64,000 nt of DNA from Serripes groenlandicus (Eukaryota; Mollusca; Bivalvia; Cardiida; Cardiidae): NCBI GenBank assembly GCA_031761405.1, contig JASEVX010000001.1, positions 115,916,609 to 115,980,608 of the forward strand. Reading direction: 5' to 3'. The first letter of the stretch is position 1. Every line of letters starts with the position of its first letter. A program made the translations under genes and the position numbers. The notes beneath the pieces are model-generated. The model searched no databases. It was not told the DNA's origin and saw only the letters and a list, made by a program, of their open reading frames with translations. Shown one piece after another: positions 1-13,900 of the stretch.

Positions 1-559
1 CAAAGAAGCCTGCATAAGGTAAAGTGTTAACCGCTATAAAATATAATTCGACATAAAAACTAGTTCTCATTTTGTTTTAAGTATTTTATTAAGTTTTACT
101 TTAACAATTACAGTGCAAATATATACAATGGTGTGAACACTACGAAAACATATACTTTATTTTCTATGTAATGAGAAACAAATAAATGTTGTTTTCTATT
201 GAATGTGTCAAATTGTCAGCAATATAAAATATAAAGACATGAATATTTATAAAATGAATTAACAATTGTAAGTGTTTAAAACACGATAAAAAATATACAT
301 TCGTACATCCCTATGTGATGTGTATACATGGAGATCGCATGGTCTTTAACCACCAATCAATATAAATCAATTGTATATCTGAACTGTAAGAACAATATAC
401 GAAAAGATATATTTCAAAGTTACAACATTTCTGATAAGCTAAACATTCGTGGTTTAGGTAATCACAAAAAATCTTTCACAGTGAAATTATTATTAGAAGT
501 ATACCTTTTAGGTTTAATGGTGAATATCCTGCAGTAGAAATTCGGCAAATGTAATTGAA

Positions 560-878
560 TGATAGATATAATAAAAATGTAAGTTTCTGGTCCCAAAATG
601 TTATGGTTGTCACAAAGCTCTGGCTCCAATAGACATTTCATTAAGGTCGTCTAAAATATAATACATAATGGTAGATATAATGAAAATGTAAGTTTCTGGT
701 CCCAACACGTTATGGTAGTCACAGAGCCTCTGGCTCCAATAGACATTACATTAAGGTCGTCTGAAATATAATACATAATGGTAGATATAATGAAAATGTA
801 AGTTTCTGGTCCCAACACGTTATGGTAGTCACAGAGCCTCCGGCTCAAATAGACAGATCATTAAGGTCGTCATTGGTC
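560..878. repeat. 110-bp tandem repeat, about 2.8 copies
   Basis: Units start near 561, 670 and 780 and share TAGATATAATGAAAATGTAA, CTGGTCCCAA and CATTAAGGTCGTC. The last two units are almost identical. It lies downstream of copy 1. Confidence 0.9.
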
Positions 879-1765
879 ACTGAAATAAAATAAAACAACA
901 TATTGGGAATATTAACTTGCAATCGTGATACAAATGTTATTTCGCGAGATCGATGTTCGAGATAGATGTCACTGATCTCACGCTCCAAATAGTAAGTTGC
1001 AAAACAGCGAAACGATTCTGTAACATCAATTTGAATGACGTGACATCATATTGGAATGACGTCACATTACCATATAATGAACAAGATTTGTCTTAGTCAA
1101 ATACGGAATTTGTATCTATCTTGTTTTTGCGCGTAAAATCTTGCATTTATTTAATCAGGGAGATACAAGTTTGAAATAACGATGTCTTTAAATGGAATTT
1201 CATAAAAATTACAGTTGACGAAATGAAATTTAGTAACGCTTATCGAATAGCTAATGCATATGTTGATATATTTTATTTCTCATACTGTAAGTGTTTTTTG
1301 AAAAGCAAAGCACATTAACACTAGTGATTTGACAGCTTCATTGTGTCAAACGTACTCTACGATGACTACCAAGAATTGTTCTAGTTTGTGTTATGCATAA
1401 ACTATTATATTGTTTATTGATTTTCTGTGAGCAGTATATACTATCAAGGAAGCTGGCCGATATGAGCATGCGCCGACGTGCAATTGTATCATGCTACACT
1501 GGTAACGTACTTTCTCTTGTGTCCGTGGTTAAATTGAATTTAAGCAGTACCATCCACCCGTTTATATTTCAAAAATACATTAAAAACGCAGATACGTACG
1601 CAGTACGTCATTTTACACTTTTCAATATATAAGACATGTGAATAATAATAAATTATAAAGTAAATTAAACGGTTCAGAAAATGAAGTAAAACCTTTTTGT
1701 AGGATCATCAAACGAACAAGCACAACGAAAATACATACCTGGTTATGTTGTTGTTGTTGTTTTGT
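879..1765. other. 3' flank of copy 1, no gene seen
   Basis: AT-rich sequence with only short open frames that lack splice, domain or paralogue support. The first 560 bases of the window likewise show nothing recognisable. Confidence 0.6.
1413..1418 (-). terminator. Possible polyadenylation signal of copy 1
   Basis: AATAAA on the minus strand about 350 nt past the stop. I found no closer perfect hexamer, but variants could be used. Confidence 0.3.
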
Positions 1766-1908
1766 TTATCGTTTGGATTTATGACAAGTAAAACAACATT
1801 CGTAAGCGAAAATGTCACACACCGTGTTCAAGCCGAAGATGTTTATAAGGTCATCGCATGTGTATCTTTCCCGCCCTCTTACTGTTTTGTCTTTCTTACA
1901 GACGGTCT
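1766..1908 (-). CDS. Copy 1 exon 16: second six-cysteine PLAC-like module and stop
   Basis: The exon encodes TVCKKDKTVRGRERYTC, then VCDIFAYECCFTC, HKSKR and TAA at 1766-1768. The last four Cys have the same spacing as exon 15 (C-x6-CC-x2-C), so the C terminus carries a tandem pair. The acceptor is TTTCAG. The counterpart at 32892-33031 ends one codon earlier with TGA. Confidence 0.82.
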
Positions 1909-4900
1909 CTGAAATATAACGAACATACGGAATATGACTTACTGGCAGACAAGATCAACAAAACCACAACAAACATTACCAAGAGTCATCCATTAGCAAT
2001 AAGTATACAACTTTCAAAACTATTTGAATGGTTATTGTACAAGTTTCTTGAATTAACATAATATTATCTGTGTTTCATTGAGTCGGAAAGGTAACCATAC
2101 AATAAGAATAATCTTAAGATATTTTTCGATTGAAGCATGCCTTTCCAACTAAACAATTTAAAATAAAGGAACCTTCTGACATCTACATCTTAATATATCT
2201 TAATTATAAAAGTGCGCGGGGTATGAAACAAGTTGTACAGTATGTTGAGATAATACCAATAGTGTGTCCGGACCTATATTGCATAGATTGTAGTCTCTTG
2301 TGAGGTACGGCTTTCTGTGTTCTGTGTTCGCAAATATGAATGGCGGTACACATACTGTCCGCATACCAGCGTTTACAATAAGTTTATACTTACGACAAGT
2401 TTTACAACAGTCGCTGGCAAAAAATGTACACAGTCTTTTCTTGTTGCCCATGACAACCCTCAGTTCACTACAGGTTTGTCCACCTCGACCGTAATTAAAA
2501 CAATTCAAACCTGCAAATAAATGGTAATAATAGATATCCCCCTGCATACAATTGTTTATATTCTAAAAAAAGATATAGGTTATTAAATTGCGATCTGGAT
2601 TATCTTTGAGAAACGAAGATATTAAAGTTAAATCTTCCATATATGGATATAAACATGACTTATGCTCCAGTAAGCCAAGCCTGAGATGATAACAAGTATG
2701 TATACAGAGTTGGGCATCAATGCTTTCTGACTGACAGTCACAGGGATGGAAGTTTATTATATATTGATATGACTAGTAAGTGAACCCTGTAGTTCATATA
2801 TAACACGCGCATTGCTATTTGTCACTTGGGGCATGAAGAGAAATTATAGTAAATACCATCTGGGGTGCTCGGAAATTCAGTCGTCGTTGATGGAAGCGTG
2901 GTTGCATTGGTGGAAGTCGCATCTGTAGTTGTTGGTTTGGTAGGTGAATTAGTAGATGGATTGGTCGGTGGGTTGGTTGTTTCAACTAAAAAGATAAGTG
3001 CATCGTGAGTGAGTTGATCCTCATCTTAGGATAGCAATCATTTAATGAATCGGTTGCAGACAGCTTTGCGTTTCCATTACACAGCATAGCAAAACATGTT
3101 TATACGTATGAATAAATGTAGATGTAATAAAAATAGATTATTCTCTCCTTTCCCTGTTACAAACGACTTCTGATGGTGTTTGTGTACTAAAATGATGTTT
3201 AACGCCTATTTCAATAGTATTTCAGTTATATCACGGCGTTTTACCAATTCTACCGTTATGTTCTATTCTTACACCAATGCAACAGTCGTATTGCTATCAC
3301 CATAACTCTGAGCGCCAAGGAGAAACGTCATTACTACCATTATTAAAGTATTTTTCATGAACTAACCACCGGTAATCGAACCCTGATCTCTTGCCCCAAG
3401 GCGGATTCTCTAAGTACTACTGAAACGGTTTCCTGACGATGGGTAAGAAGGGAATATATACGTTTGCAGTAGTCCCTAAAGAGTATCTACTTCACGGCCT
3501 CAAAATAACGTTATCGGATCTTAATGATATCTTCTTTTATAACATGGTGGGCCATTGAGAAACCTGATAAACTGTCTTTTTATCAAACTAATCCTAGCAT
3601 AAATAAATTATGTGATAAACTAAGTATTATAATGAAATTGACTCATTCTTTAATATGTAGATAACTCCATCGTGTGCGAAATCTTGTGGACAAATAAGAT
3701 GTGGAATTGGGATATTTTACGAGGTGAAATGCTTTTAATTGACCTAAAATGGTAAAATATCAGCCGAAAAGTACCATGGCATGGACGATATAGTAGTAGG
3801 CGTATCCGAGTTGATACCTGCTAGCAGCGTCCATAGTGAACTGCCCTTTAGCACTTTAGCGAGACACAGGTCCTAGCCTGATGCGTGTTAGACACTTATT
3901 AATCATGGAAACGTGTACCGTTAACGTGGTAAAAATGTTAAACTGTCAAAATCAATTAAATAAAAGAACACTTACGTTGACAAATTCCTTCAAAACACAC
4001 CTGAAACAAACCAAAGGTAAAGGTTTAATTTATTGATCATTTCTTAAGTTATCATAAAATTATTAATTGATCAATTTTTAAATAAGCTGTTCAAAATATT
4101 TATGATAATGATCTGAATGTCCTTCTATCCAATCTGAGCGTAATGAATAATGTCTGGCATACGTTTCTTGAAATATGTAACTACATACAAGTGGGCGGTA
4201 TATACTGGTCACATATGGGCTATGCTTGGATTTTTAAAGCTCATACATTCTTGTAAAAGGAAGTAATACAAATAGACTTGCACGTGTTTGTATTGATTGC
4301 ATAATTTGTTGCTGGGATAGCACTATGCTTATAGATGCGCCGGGTCGGGTTTCCAACATGCCAGCGCACTATAACTCATTTGCAGCAGCCCACTTTTAAG
4401 ACAAATCTATAAAGCAAATAATCCTGTCAAGACTTGAACGATCCTTACCCTTCCGTTTCCACAGCTGGTTCCTTGAGCGGCTACGTATCTAAAACAAGAG
4501 TTGCTGTCGGCACTAGAACATCCAAATCTTCGGCATACATCTTGTGAATCTCTGTTACCCTGCAATAATATTTATATGTTTTAATCATCTGTTAAATCAT
4601 ATCGTGATTATTTTAGAATGATGACACATGTCTATATAACATGTGTCCTTATCATCTTAACAAAATATAGAAGCATATGGCACTGCATCTTTAGATTATG
4701 TGACAGGCAAACACCTAAATCACTGCAATCTGTGCCTCCGCTCAGTTGGGTCTGGTCCTACCCTGCTTGCCATCATGACATTCAATTCTGTCGGAAGCAT
4801 CTACATAATGGATGTGACTACAGAACAATACACAGGCATGCAATAAGATTTTGTTCAGCTTTGTTTTATTAATCCGAATGTCATTCTATTACGATTAACA

Positions 4901-7900
4901 AGAACACCATTGTCATTAATTACATTCATCACATGTTACAAATGTATCATATTGTTTAAAAAATGATATAAACCTTCGAGTGCTTTTGCAATAAAGTATA
5001 TTGCATTGTACTGTATTACATAGGCCCATCTTACCGTACAAAATGTTGCACCAGCTCCTCGCAAGAGTTCACACTGTTCGTCTTCAGTGTACAATTGACC
5101 GGCAAATGTACTATTAAAAGTGTCGAACTCCTCGGGGTCGTAGATGTCAGCAGTATCAAGTGTACACGAACCGGTGCTGAAAGTAATGAGTGTTCAGGTA
5201 AATTTTCACACGTGGTATTGGTATAATAACAAAACTTAAGTACACAATGTCGCTACAAAATGGCGATTCGTAAATCATTATACAATGTCTACAATTTCAA
5301 ATTAAACGCATACCCATGTTTAAGCGCATGTTTTAGTAGTTACCAGCATATATTTCACTATGACATTGACAGTGATGTATCATTAGCATTGAAGAAGCAT
5401 AGAGAAAATAGGTTAATCAACTTATTAGTTAAATAACATACTAAATCCACTACATGCATGATTGGCTTATCTAAAATATGAGCAACTTCTAGCGATGTTG
5501 GTCTGAATTGTGCTTCGTGTGTCTATGCCTATATGAGTGTAAATGATTGTTGGGCCATAATACATTTAGTGATTTCTTACCCGAGACTATTGACGTAACT
5601 TTTAAAAGAGTCAATAGAACAACTGGAGAATCTCCAAGGATTTATTGTTGTAGATTGCGCAGACAGACTGGGTACAAATGGCGCCATCACGAAATCCGCG
5701 TTTACGTCACATGCAGAATCGGTATCACCAGCATCGTGAAGAGCACCCAAACTGTAAGAAATACACAACATTATATGTTATTATTTAATGTTTTCACATT
5801 TTCTGACACTTATTGGTGCGTGTGCAGACGAGGTTTGAAAGTTATGTCACACAATTAATGCTCATGATTAGCCATTCTTAAGTTTGCCACAATGTTTTCA
5901 ATTCTTTTTAAAATAATATTTCCATGAAACTAGACTTTCAACTACCCTTTATTGATGTATTTTCCAATTCGTCTGCTAAAGACAGGAAGGTTAAGGACGA
6001 AATGTTCAAAATGCTTCCTGAATTGTCACTTTGAATGAAATATCAGACACATTAAATGTCATAAGATTAATTAAACAAAGTAACTTTTGTGTGGTTGTTA
6101 TTTAAATGACTGTTCGGCTGACAACCTAACGATTAAGATATAGTAGTTCTTTTCAGACATGAATATAGGCGGTCCTCCGGGAACGCAACCTGAACGTAAC
6201 CTGCCTGCGTTAATCAAATGAATATGCTTTGCGGATGTTCTTTGAGATCTTCTTTGACCAATTGTCAAATAGTGCAGAGCAAGATTCAGATCAGACTGTA
6301 CGATGTATTGGCTGATCTGGATCTACGCAGCTCGCAAATGCCTTACGTTTCGAGTTTTTCTACAACAACTCGACATATTATTAATGTATATATATTCCAT
6401 TATGGAAAAACTTGGAGTTATTTGAACTCATATAATTGAGTTATTCGGTCTGCGGTCAGTGTGGTGTTGATGAGAGCCAATCAAATCTCGAATGCGCGTA
6501 GCAATACCCCCCCCCCCCCCCCCAAATAAAAAGAGAAAAATAAACAAGGTTTCGAACGACATATTTGCAATATATATAATTATGCTATATTTTGCATGAA
6601 GAACCAATGATATCAACCTGAAGTCAAACCTACTTATGACCAAGTTCGTGAGCAAGGACACCAGCTCCCTTGAAAAATCCAAGTTCTTCATTAATCGACA
6701 CCCCCCAAAATGTACAGACTCCATCAAGGTAGGCAATTCCGGCCACGCCTGTCGATCCTCCAGCCTGAATATCGGATCTAAAAATAGAAACAATTGAACT
6801 TCGTCAGGAGAAAAACATATCTTGTATGCAGATTGTGCAAAACACCAAATCTAGAGATTTGTCTCAAATATAGTTTAGTTACGTTATGCGACAACGGATC
6901 TTTTGTTTTCCTTTATTGGTAGCATATACATTAACTTAAGAGTGAAGTTGAAGACATTGTTGAATTAAACAATATATCAATTGACGTTAGAACGTTTTAT
7001 TACGTTGTTTTACCTTCGAATATTTTGACAATACAAATTGTAGGATTCACCACAAACTAAATCATTCCTTACGACAAACTTCAGCAATATAATACCGTTA
7101 TATAATCTTCTTTCGTATTATTGAAGTAGATATTCATTTTGAAAAGCTGAATAAATCTGCAGAAATAAGTCGAGTTAGTCTTCCAGATAACGTATTAACA
7201 TACGCAACATTCTTCTCCAAACTTTACGGATATACTTTCTTCTTCTGACGTCATCTTTTGCAAATATAATCACCTTTACAGTTATCTATTCGAAAGTGTT
7301 TTATCATTTTTTTAAATAGTATAATAACTTGATACAAGCGCCTATATTGGTCGACGAGAACCAATTTGATATGAATATTATGATGTAACATCTTCAATAA
7401 CATTGTAACTACACAATGAGTTATATCTACACAATAGTACATACCCAGTCATAAAAGCAGCATGATCGTGTTTCGGTAGCCCACCGGTATCACGTCTCCA
7501 CGTTCTCATGAACTCAAGACCGGCGAGACCATCAGTGGAACTTCCAGAATAATCTAACCAAGGAGAATCGACTACTTGCTGTAACGTACACAAACATATA
7601 ACCTGTTAACCAGTTTGCTGCTATAAACAGATTGAAACAACACTTGCCAGCACTGTCAATGATATCTAACATACACATTCGTTCAGTGAAACCCTCGTCT
7701 ACATCGTTCACTGCTTGTGTTGCCTTTCTTGGACGTACGACACTTTGAGGTCAATTATATTTAGTCTGACTATCTGTGCCACATACTTTGCCTATCCTAG
7801 TTAATATAACCAGATGCTGCCAGGCAAAACGTGCAATCGTTCTTTTTATATATGACATATAAGCAGAATTACTCCAAACACGTGCCACAACGTGTCAAAA

Positions 7901-10900
7901 ATTGTTTAAGTAACCAGGTACTGCGAGGCGAAACGTGTGTTCTTTCGAACAATCTTTTTATATATGATATCTTAGCAGAATGTCTCCAAACACGTGCCAG
8001 AACATGTCAAAATGTGTTACAATTACTAGGTGCTTCCTGACGAAACGAGTGTTCGTGCGAATGAATTCAAGTTGTTTTAATTGACGTTTATGCACAAATA
8101 CTCAAAACGCATGCCCGAACTTGGCAAAATTCGAGGATAAATTCATCTCTATAAGGTTAAACATTTCTCTTGTTGGTTCGCATTGAATCTATTAGACTCG
8201 GGTTTTAGCAATATAATTATATATCAGGTAATGATGAATAAATAAGAAACCAAGACTTACTGTTGAGATGACGAATCCAGTAGCTCTGACGTAGAAAGAA
8301 TAGTTAGGATCTTCGATACTGACATAACGAAGATCAACCTGGAATCAAAAACAAGTAAACTTACAATTAATTGTTTTCCCCAAGCAGAAACATTGTAATA
8401 CATCATCAAACATTAGAGCCTGGTCGATATTAGTATAATGATATTAGAGCTGGAAAGACGGAAATATTATGAAATAAATGCGACAGCTTAGAGTAAAGAA
8501 ATAATGCAAATCAAGAATAAAAAAAAATTTGGCTTTGTTCATCATTAAATACATAGTGTATGAAATATCTTTGTGCCGATAGAGATTATCCAAGCGGCGC
8601 AGGCTCATCAAGATTGTCGTTTGTTGCAAGGACGCGAATGTCCTTGTTTGTAGAAGACATACATTATTGTATGAATAATCCGCATGTTTTGAAATCGAAC
8701 GGTTTTTATTTTAGTTGTTCTTTATTAGATATACATCTCGTTTTGGCTAGTGGGTTGAGGTTCATATGAATCTTTAAAACAAAAAAGGAGTCCTCCTGAA
8801 TATGTAAATCTATATGCTGATGTCAAAAATCGAGGCTTAGCAAATACAGCGTGTTGGATAATGCTTCCATTTCTTTACGTGTAAGTAGAATCAAAGACAA
8901 TTCTAAATAAGTCGCTTCCTATGACAGATATATAGTTTACTTTAAACCATATTTATATTACGTAGGGCTGGGAAACAAGCTTAATATATACATTTCGCTC
9001 GACGACTACATCATGAAAACCGTATCAGTATACGCGCCACCCTTTGTATTAAACCTGTCTCAAAGACAGAAGCTGCTCGCCACGGGACCCGAACCTGGAA
9101 CCCTTTGTACGAGATCCCGATGTTCTACAACTGCAAAAATATCTTCCTACTGTATAGCTAATAAGTGCGCATTATTTTCATATGTCAAACGAATGAAACT
9201 TGAACTGTTAATGCATTGCGTTGGCCAGGCTATCGACTTGAGACTATTTATTTCTGTGATGTAAACTCCATCGTTTTATCATATTCTTTATAAGTTTCTT
9301 TAAATCGTGTTGTGGTTCAAATAGAACATAGTTTAATTAAAATTCCAGAGAACTTGAACTGTTAATGCATTGCGTTGGCCAGGCTATCGACTTGAGTCTA
9401 TTTATTTCTGGGATGTAAACTCCATCGTTTTATCATATTCTTTATAAGTTTCTTTAAATCGTGTTGTGGTTCAAATAGAACCTAGTTTAATTAAAATTCC
9501 AGAGCATACACGTGATCTTTCTTACCCCGTTAATGATATGAGAGAAATATTCTCGGACTTTTTGTAGAATACCCTCAACACCCAATCCATTGTGTATCGC
9601 AGCAAATCTGTAAAATATAAATTGTTTTATAATGTCATTGTCGGACAGGGAAAAATACGTACCTTTTGACAACACAAATAAAACACATACTAATGGTGAA
9701 CTAGAGATAGTTGGCAGATACATGACGAAAACAAGTTCGTTTGTTTGTACATACATTACGGAAGGCTCAATGTTCTATCTACTTGTTTTTGACGACTCAA
9801 TGTTCTATTATAAACTTTTTTTGGAAGACTCAATGTTCTATTAAAAGCTTATTTTCTGAAAACTAAATATTCTTTTAAATATTCTTTTAAAACTTGTTTT
9901 CGGAAGACGCAATATTCTATCGAAAACATTGTTTTTGGAAAACACACTGTTCTATTGAAAACATGTTTTCGCAAAACGGTATGTTCAATTTTAAAACTAG
10001 TTTTCGGAAAGCTTACTAAAACCTTGTTTCAGGAAGACGCAATGTGGTATTGAATTGTAGAAATCATACAACTCAATCATATTAAATCATTAATAGATTA
10101 TTGCATCTCTGTTCTATTGAATTGTAGAAATCTAACAACTCAATCGAATTAATTGATTATTGCATCTCAACACGAGGACTTTTTTATGGTGGCATACCAT
10201 TTACATGAAACAAATACAAGAAACTAGGTCATTTAGTAATACAGATGATAATTATTTGTTTCTGTTTAATACCTAGATAAATCATCACTGCATGAATCAC
10301 AAAGGTGATGTGTTCATCTATGGCAATAACACGAGAAGTCAAATAGTTCTGGGTGTTCAGGAATGTAAATACATATCGCTCTTATATCTGCAACAGATGT
10401 TCTTTTATTCCATGTTATTATTGGCGGCATACGGACACTAGGTAATGACAAATTAAACCCTTCCAATAAATCACTCAAATCAATGCGCTGTTTCAAATAG
10501 TGTGTTTGTCGGGGTAAAATCCACTAAATATCATTCAATCATAAGTATATTACCTCTGGTAAATTAAATGGTCCACAGCGAAAACCATTTCAATACCGTG
10601 AGCGCTAGCGGTTTGTCTCTTGTTTATGTCATGTGACGATCTGTGCTGTAACCTGGCCAACAAACGCTCAACTCGGTCAATTTCGGCTTCAGTCAAACCT
10701 CCGATTTCGCTGACATCTTCGTTCTTCTCCTCGTCTTCTCCTGTAAAGTGTCAAGATCGTGCAATTTACTATAAGTACAATTAGCCGTGAACTATAAAAA
10801 CTAGCCTTAGGTTTTGTTGTGATTTTGATATTGATAAAAACTAACAAAAAACTAACTAAACACTTTTATTGTTTCAATCTGAATGTACAGATTTCGAAAG

Positions 10901-13900
10901 ATTTTCCTCGATATAAACAATTGAAATAATGTATGAGAACACTTGATATTAGATAGTAGAAAAAACAAGCTATAATTCAGCCGTCCCGCGATAAAACCAG
11001 CATTATGGCCTCTGCGTAATGTATCGACCCGGATCAACCTAAGCATGCCGCCCAGGCTAACCCGGACAGTCACTTTTCGCCTCCTGCGGATTTTCTGTTT
11101 CAGCAATCATTACTCTATACCTATATCCCCTGAGACGGAATGTGTCGGCCCGGATCAGTCTGTGCGGACTGCGCAGGCTGATCTGGGTCGATGCATTAAT
11201 AAGAGACCAAAACGTTGGTGTTCTCGCGGGACGGCTTATATAATGATGAGGAGACGAAACAATTACTTACGGACTACATAATCATCATTGGACGTAACGA
11301 TGATACCTCTTCCTGTGTGTGTTTGGTGGGTACCAGTGCTGTGTACTCTCTCCAAAACCTCCAATGTGTGTGGAACACCGAGAGCGGCGTGGCGTTTGTC
11401 GGCACCAGAGGTGGCTGGTTCGAGTTTGTACTCTTTACCACTGATGAGAACATTTCCTTCCTAAAATTAATATGAATAATGTTATGTGTTTGTCTTATTG
11501 GGGTTTTATCTCATTTTCAACATAATTTCAATTATATCACGGCGACAATTAATTCATTCATAAATTCCTGATCCCTGGGTAAACCAACCAATACTTGCTA
11601 AGAAATGTGACTTGCCCATGTGTCCACCACTGTAACCGTGGCGACTCGGGATCGAACCATGGACCCGCTAATCCTGAACCTGCTAACCACTCAGTCACAT
11701 ATTCTTTGGATATGTATTTATTAATGTACACATACTTTCTTTGATGGTAAAGTTAATCGTATGCTTATTAATTACGCCTTTGTATTACAACAACAACACT
11801 CATCATAGTCACACGCTTTGCTGTATATCTGGACCACTCAGTCGTACAGAGAAGGCTCAGTCCAGCATGTGCATATAAACAGTAGCATATCCTGTTGTAC
11901 AGTGAATAAATGTGATAGCTCACTTTGTGTACGGTTCAAACGCAGGGAAAATAGCTTATTGATTGATCGACTGGCATGGTAACTCATGTAAAACAATCCA
12001 CAGTGCGAACTGCTGAGTGATCACTTTTCGCCTCCCGGTAAAAGAGTCCAGTTATTTCTGTAATGTTATAAAACAAGTTTAATTACTTACTAATGAGTTA
12101 AAGCAAGGTCCATGCTCGCTGGGTAAACAAGAGCTCCTTACGTAAGCGCCATTTCTTTTGTCTTGGAAAAACTTCATCTGCAGATACAAGTAGGTAAAGG
12201 TTAAGATAGATAATTAACCATTGCATGTCAAAGGTCAAATTTACATTAATCTCTATAACAAAACCCGACCTGGTCAGATAATGACCTCTTGTTAAGTACA
12301 TGTAAACCGTTGAACGTGATATACAACACAGATTGCTTTATACATATTGAACTAATCACCACTTTGCAATAATGTTGTAGAAAAAAACACTTCGCCATTT
12401 TACCAATAAAACAAATTCCGAACGACAAAATGGTGTACTCATATCCAAGGATTTTTGATTTGGACATATTTAAGTATTCATGAAGGAACCATTTATGTGT
12501 GTGATGCAGCAATTACTAATGTTAAACAAGCATGTATTGAGTCAGAGGTTACGATCACAGTCGAGCCCGATTATTTGGGGTTCAAATATTTTTTAACTTA
12601 ACCTTTTTCCACTTGCAGACGCATTTTGACGCATATACAGCAGACGACATTTGAAAACATTGTGACAAAAGGGGAAATTGCTCAATATGAACAATTTCTC
12701 CTTTAGCCACAATGTCTTCATTTCTATTCAATAATTACAATTTCCATTATGGAACATTTTCATATTGTTGTCAAAACCGTCTGCTTCAGATTGTGTTGCA
12801 TGTGGGAAAGGGTTAATAAGTCATTTTAGAGTCATCTTCTTATTGCTGATTTTGATTATCATTTTTATAACCTAACATGGATAAAACAGTCACTAAAAAA
12901 GCCTGCAAAATCTAATCAGTTGAAAGTCGTGTTTGTCGTGGTTAAGATAGATCATGACGCCAACGATGTATTAAAAATTTGTCAGTTTCACAATTACTAT
13001 CAATATAAACATGTTTTATTTCGAACCATGTGGTCATTTCTAATGCATGTATTCATGCAAATGCGTGCAATTGTATGTGTGTACCAAATGTTGTAGTGTA
13101 TATGTGTACCATGTGTTGAATTATATGCGTGTACCAAGTTTTAAAGTATATGCGTGTACTAAGTGTTAAAGTGTATGCGTGTAACACGTGTTGGAGTATA
13201 AGTGTGTACCAAATGTTGACGTATATGCGTGTACCAAGTGTTGAAGTGTATGCGTGTACCAAGTGTTGAAGTGTATGTGTGTAAGTTGGAATAATCTGTG
13301 TATTTCAAATCACAAAAAGAAGAACATTATTATCATTTAACAGATCCACAAATAAGAAGTAAAACCTACGCTATTGTGTGGAACTCTAACTGGAACAGCC
13401 ACACTGTCTCCATTTGCACTATGTCTGTTCAGGAAGATTGGCGCATTGGCGTTCAAGTTGGTATTTTCCTCGAGGTTTAGTTCTATATCTCCGCCACTAT
13501 GACGTAAGCGGAAGTTAAGTGTTTCTGATTGGTCAAGAGTTCTTCGATAGGTGTCGCTGTTTAAACTTTCAAGATAAGCTGTTTCGCCTGAAGAAAAACG
13601 CAGTCCTAGAATTTAGTACACGGATCAAAAAATCATATATTTAACTCCGACAGTTACACCCTGTAACTCATAGAACGTTGACAATTATAATACAGTCGAT
13701 GTTTTCCGTTCGTCCATCTGTCCATCAAACTGCGAGTTATTGACAACCGACACACCATAGTAATATATCACATGAACTTATATTAACTTATCTACTGCTA
13801 TACGCGTATTAAAACACATTCCATATCATTGTGTGCGACTTGAAACAACAAATTTGAACAATATAGACCAAGATCAGCCAGTATATTCACGTACTATTAT

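Noticed and set aside
2394..2510. ShK-type toxin domain
   Set aside because: The cysteine spacing ends CC-x2-C, as in PLAC modules of ADAMTS proteases, and the exon is part of a protease gene. No toxin call is justified.
6428..6793. 121-aa minus-strand frame over exon 9 of copy 1
   Set aside because: It is a wrong-frame reading. The true frame gives HELGHN and is fixed by the phases of exons 8 and 10.
13053..13262. 69-aa minus-strand frame with repeated tyrosine/threonine units
   Set aside because: It is a translation of the 25-bp intronic minisatellite.
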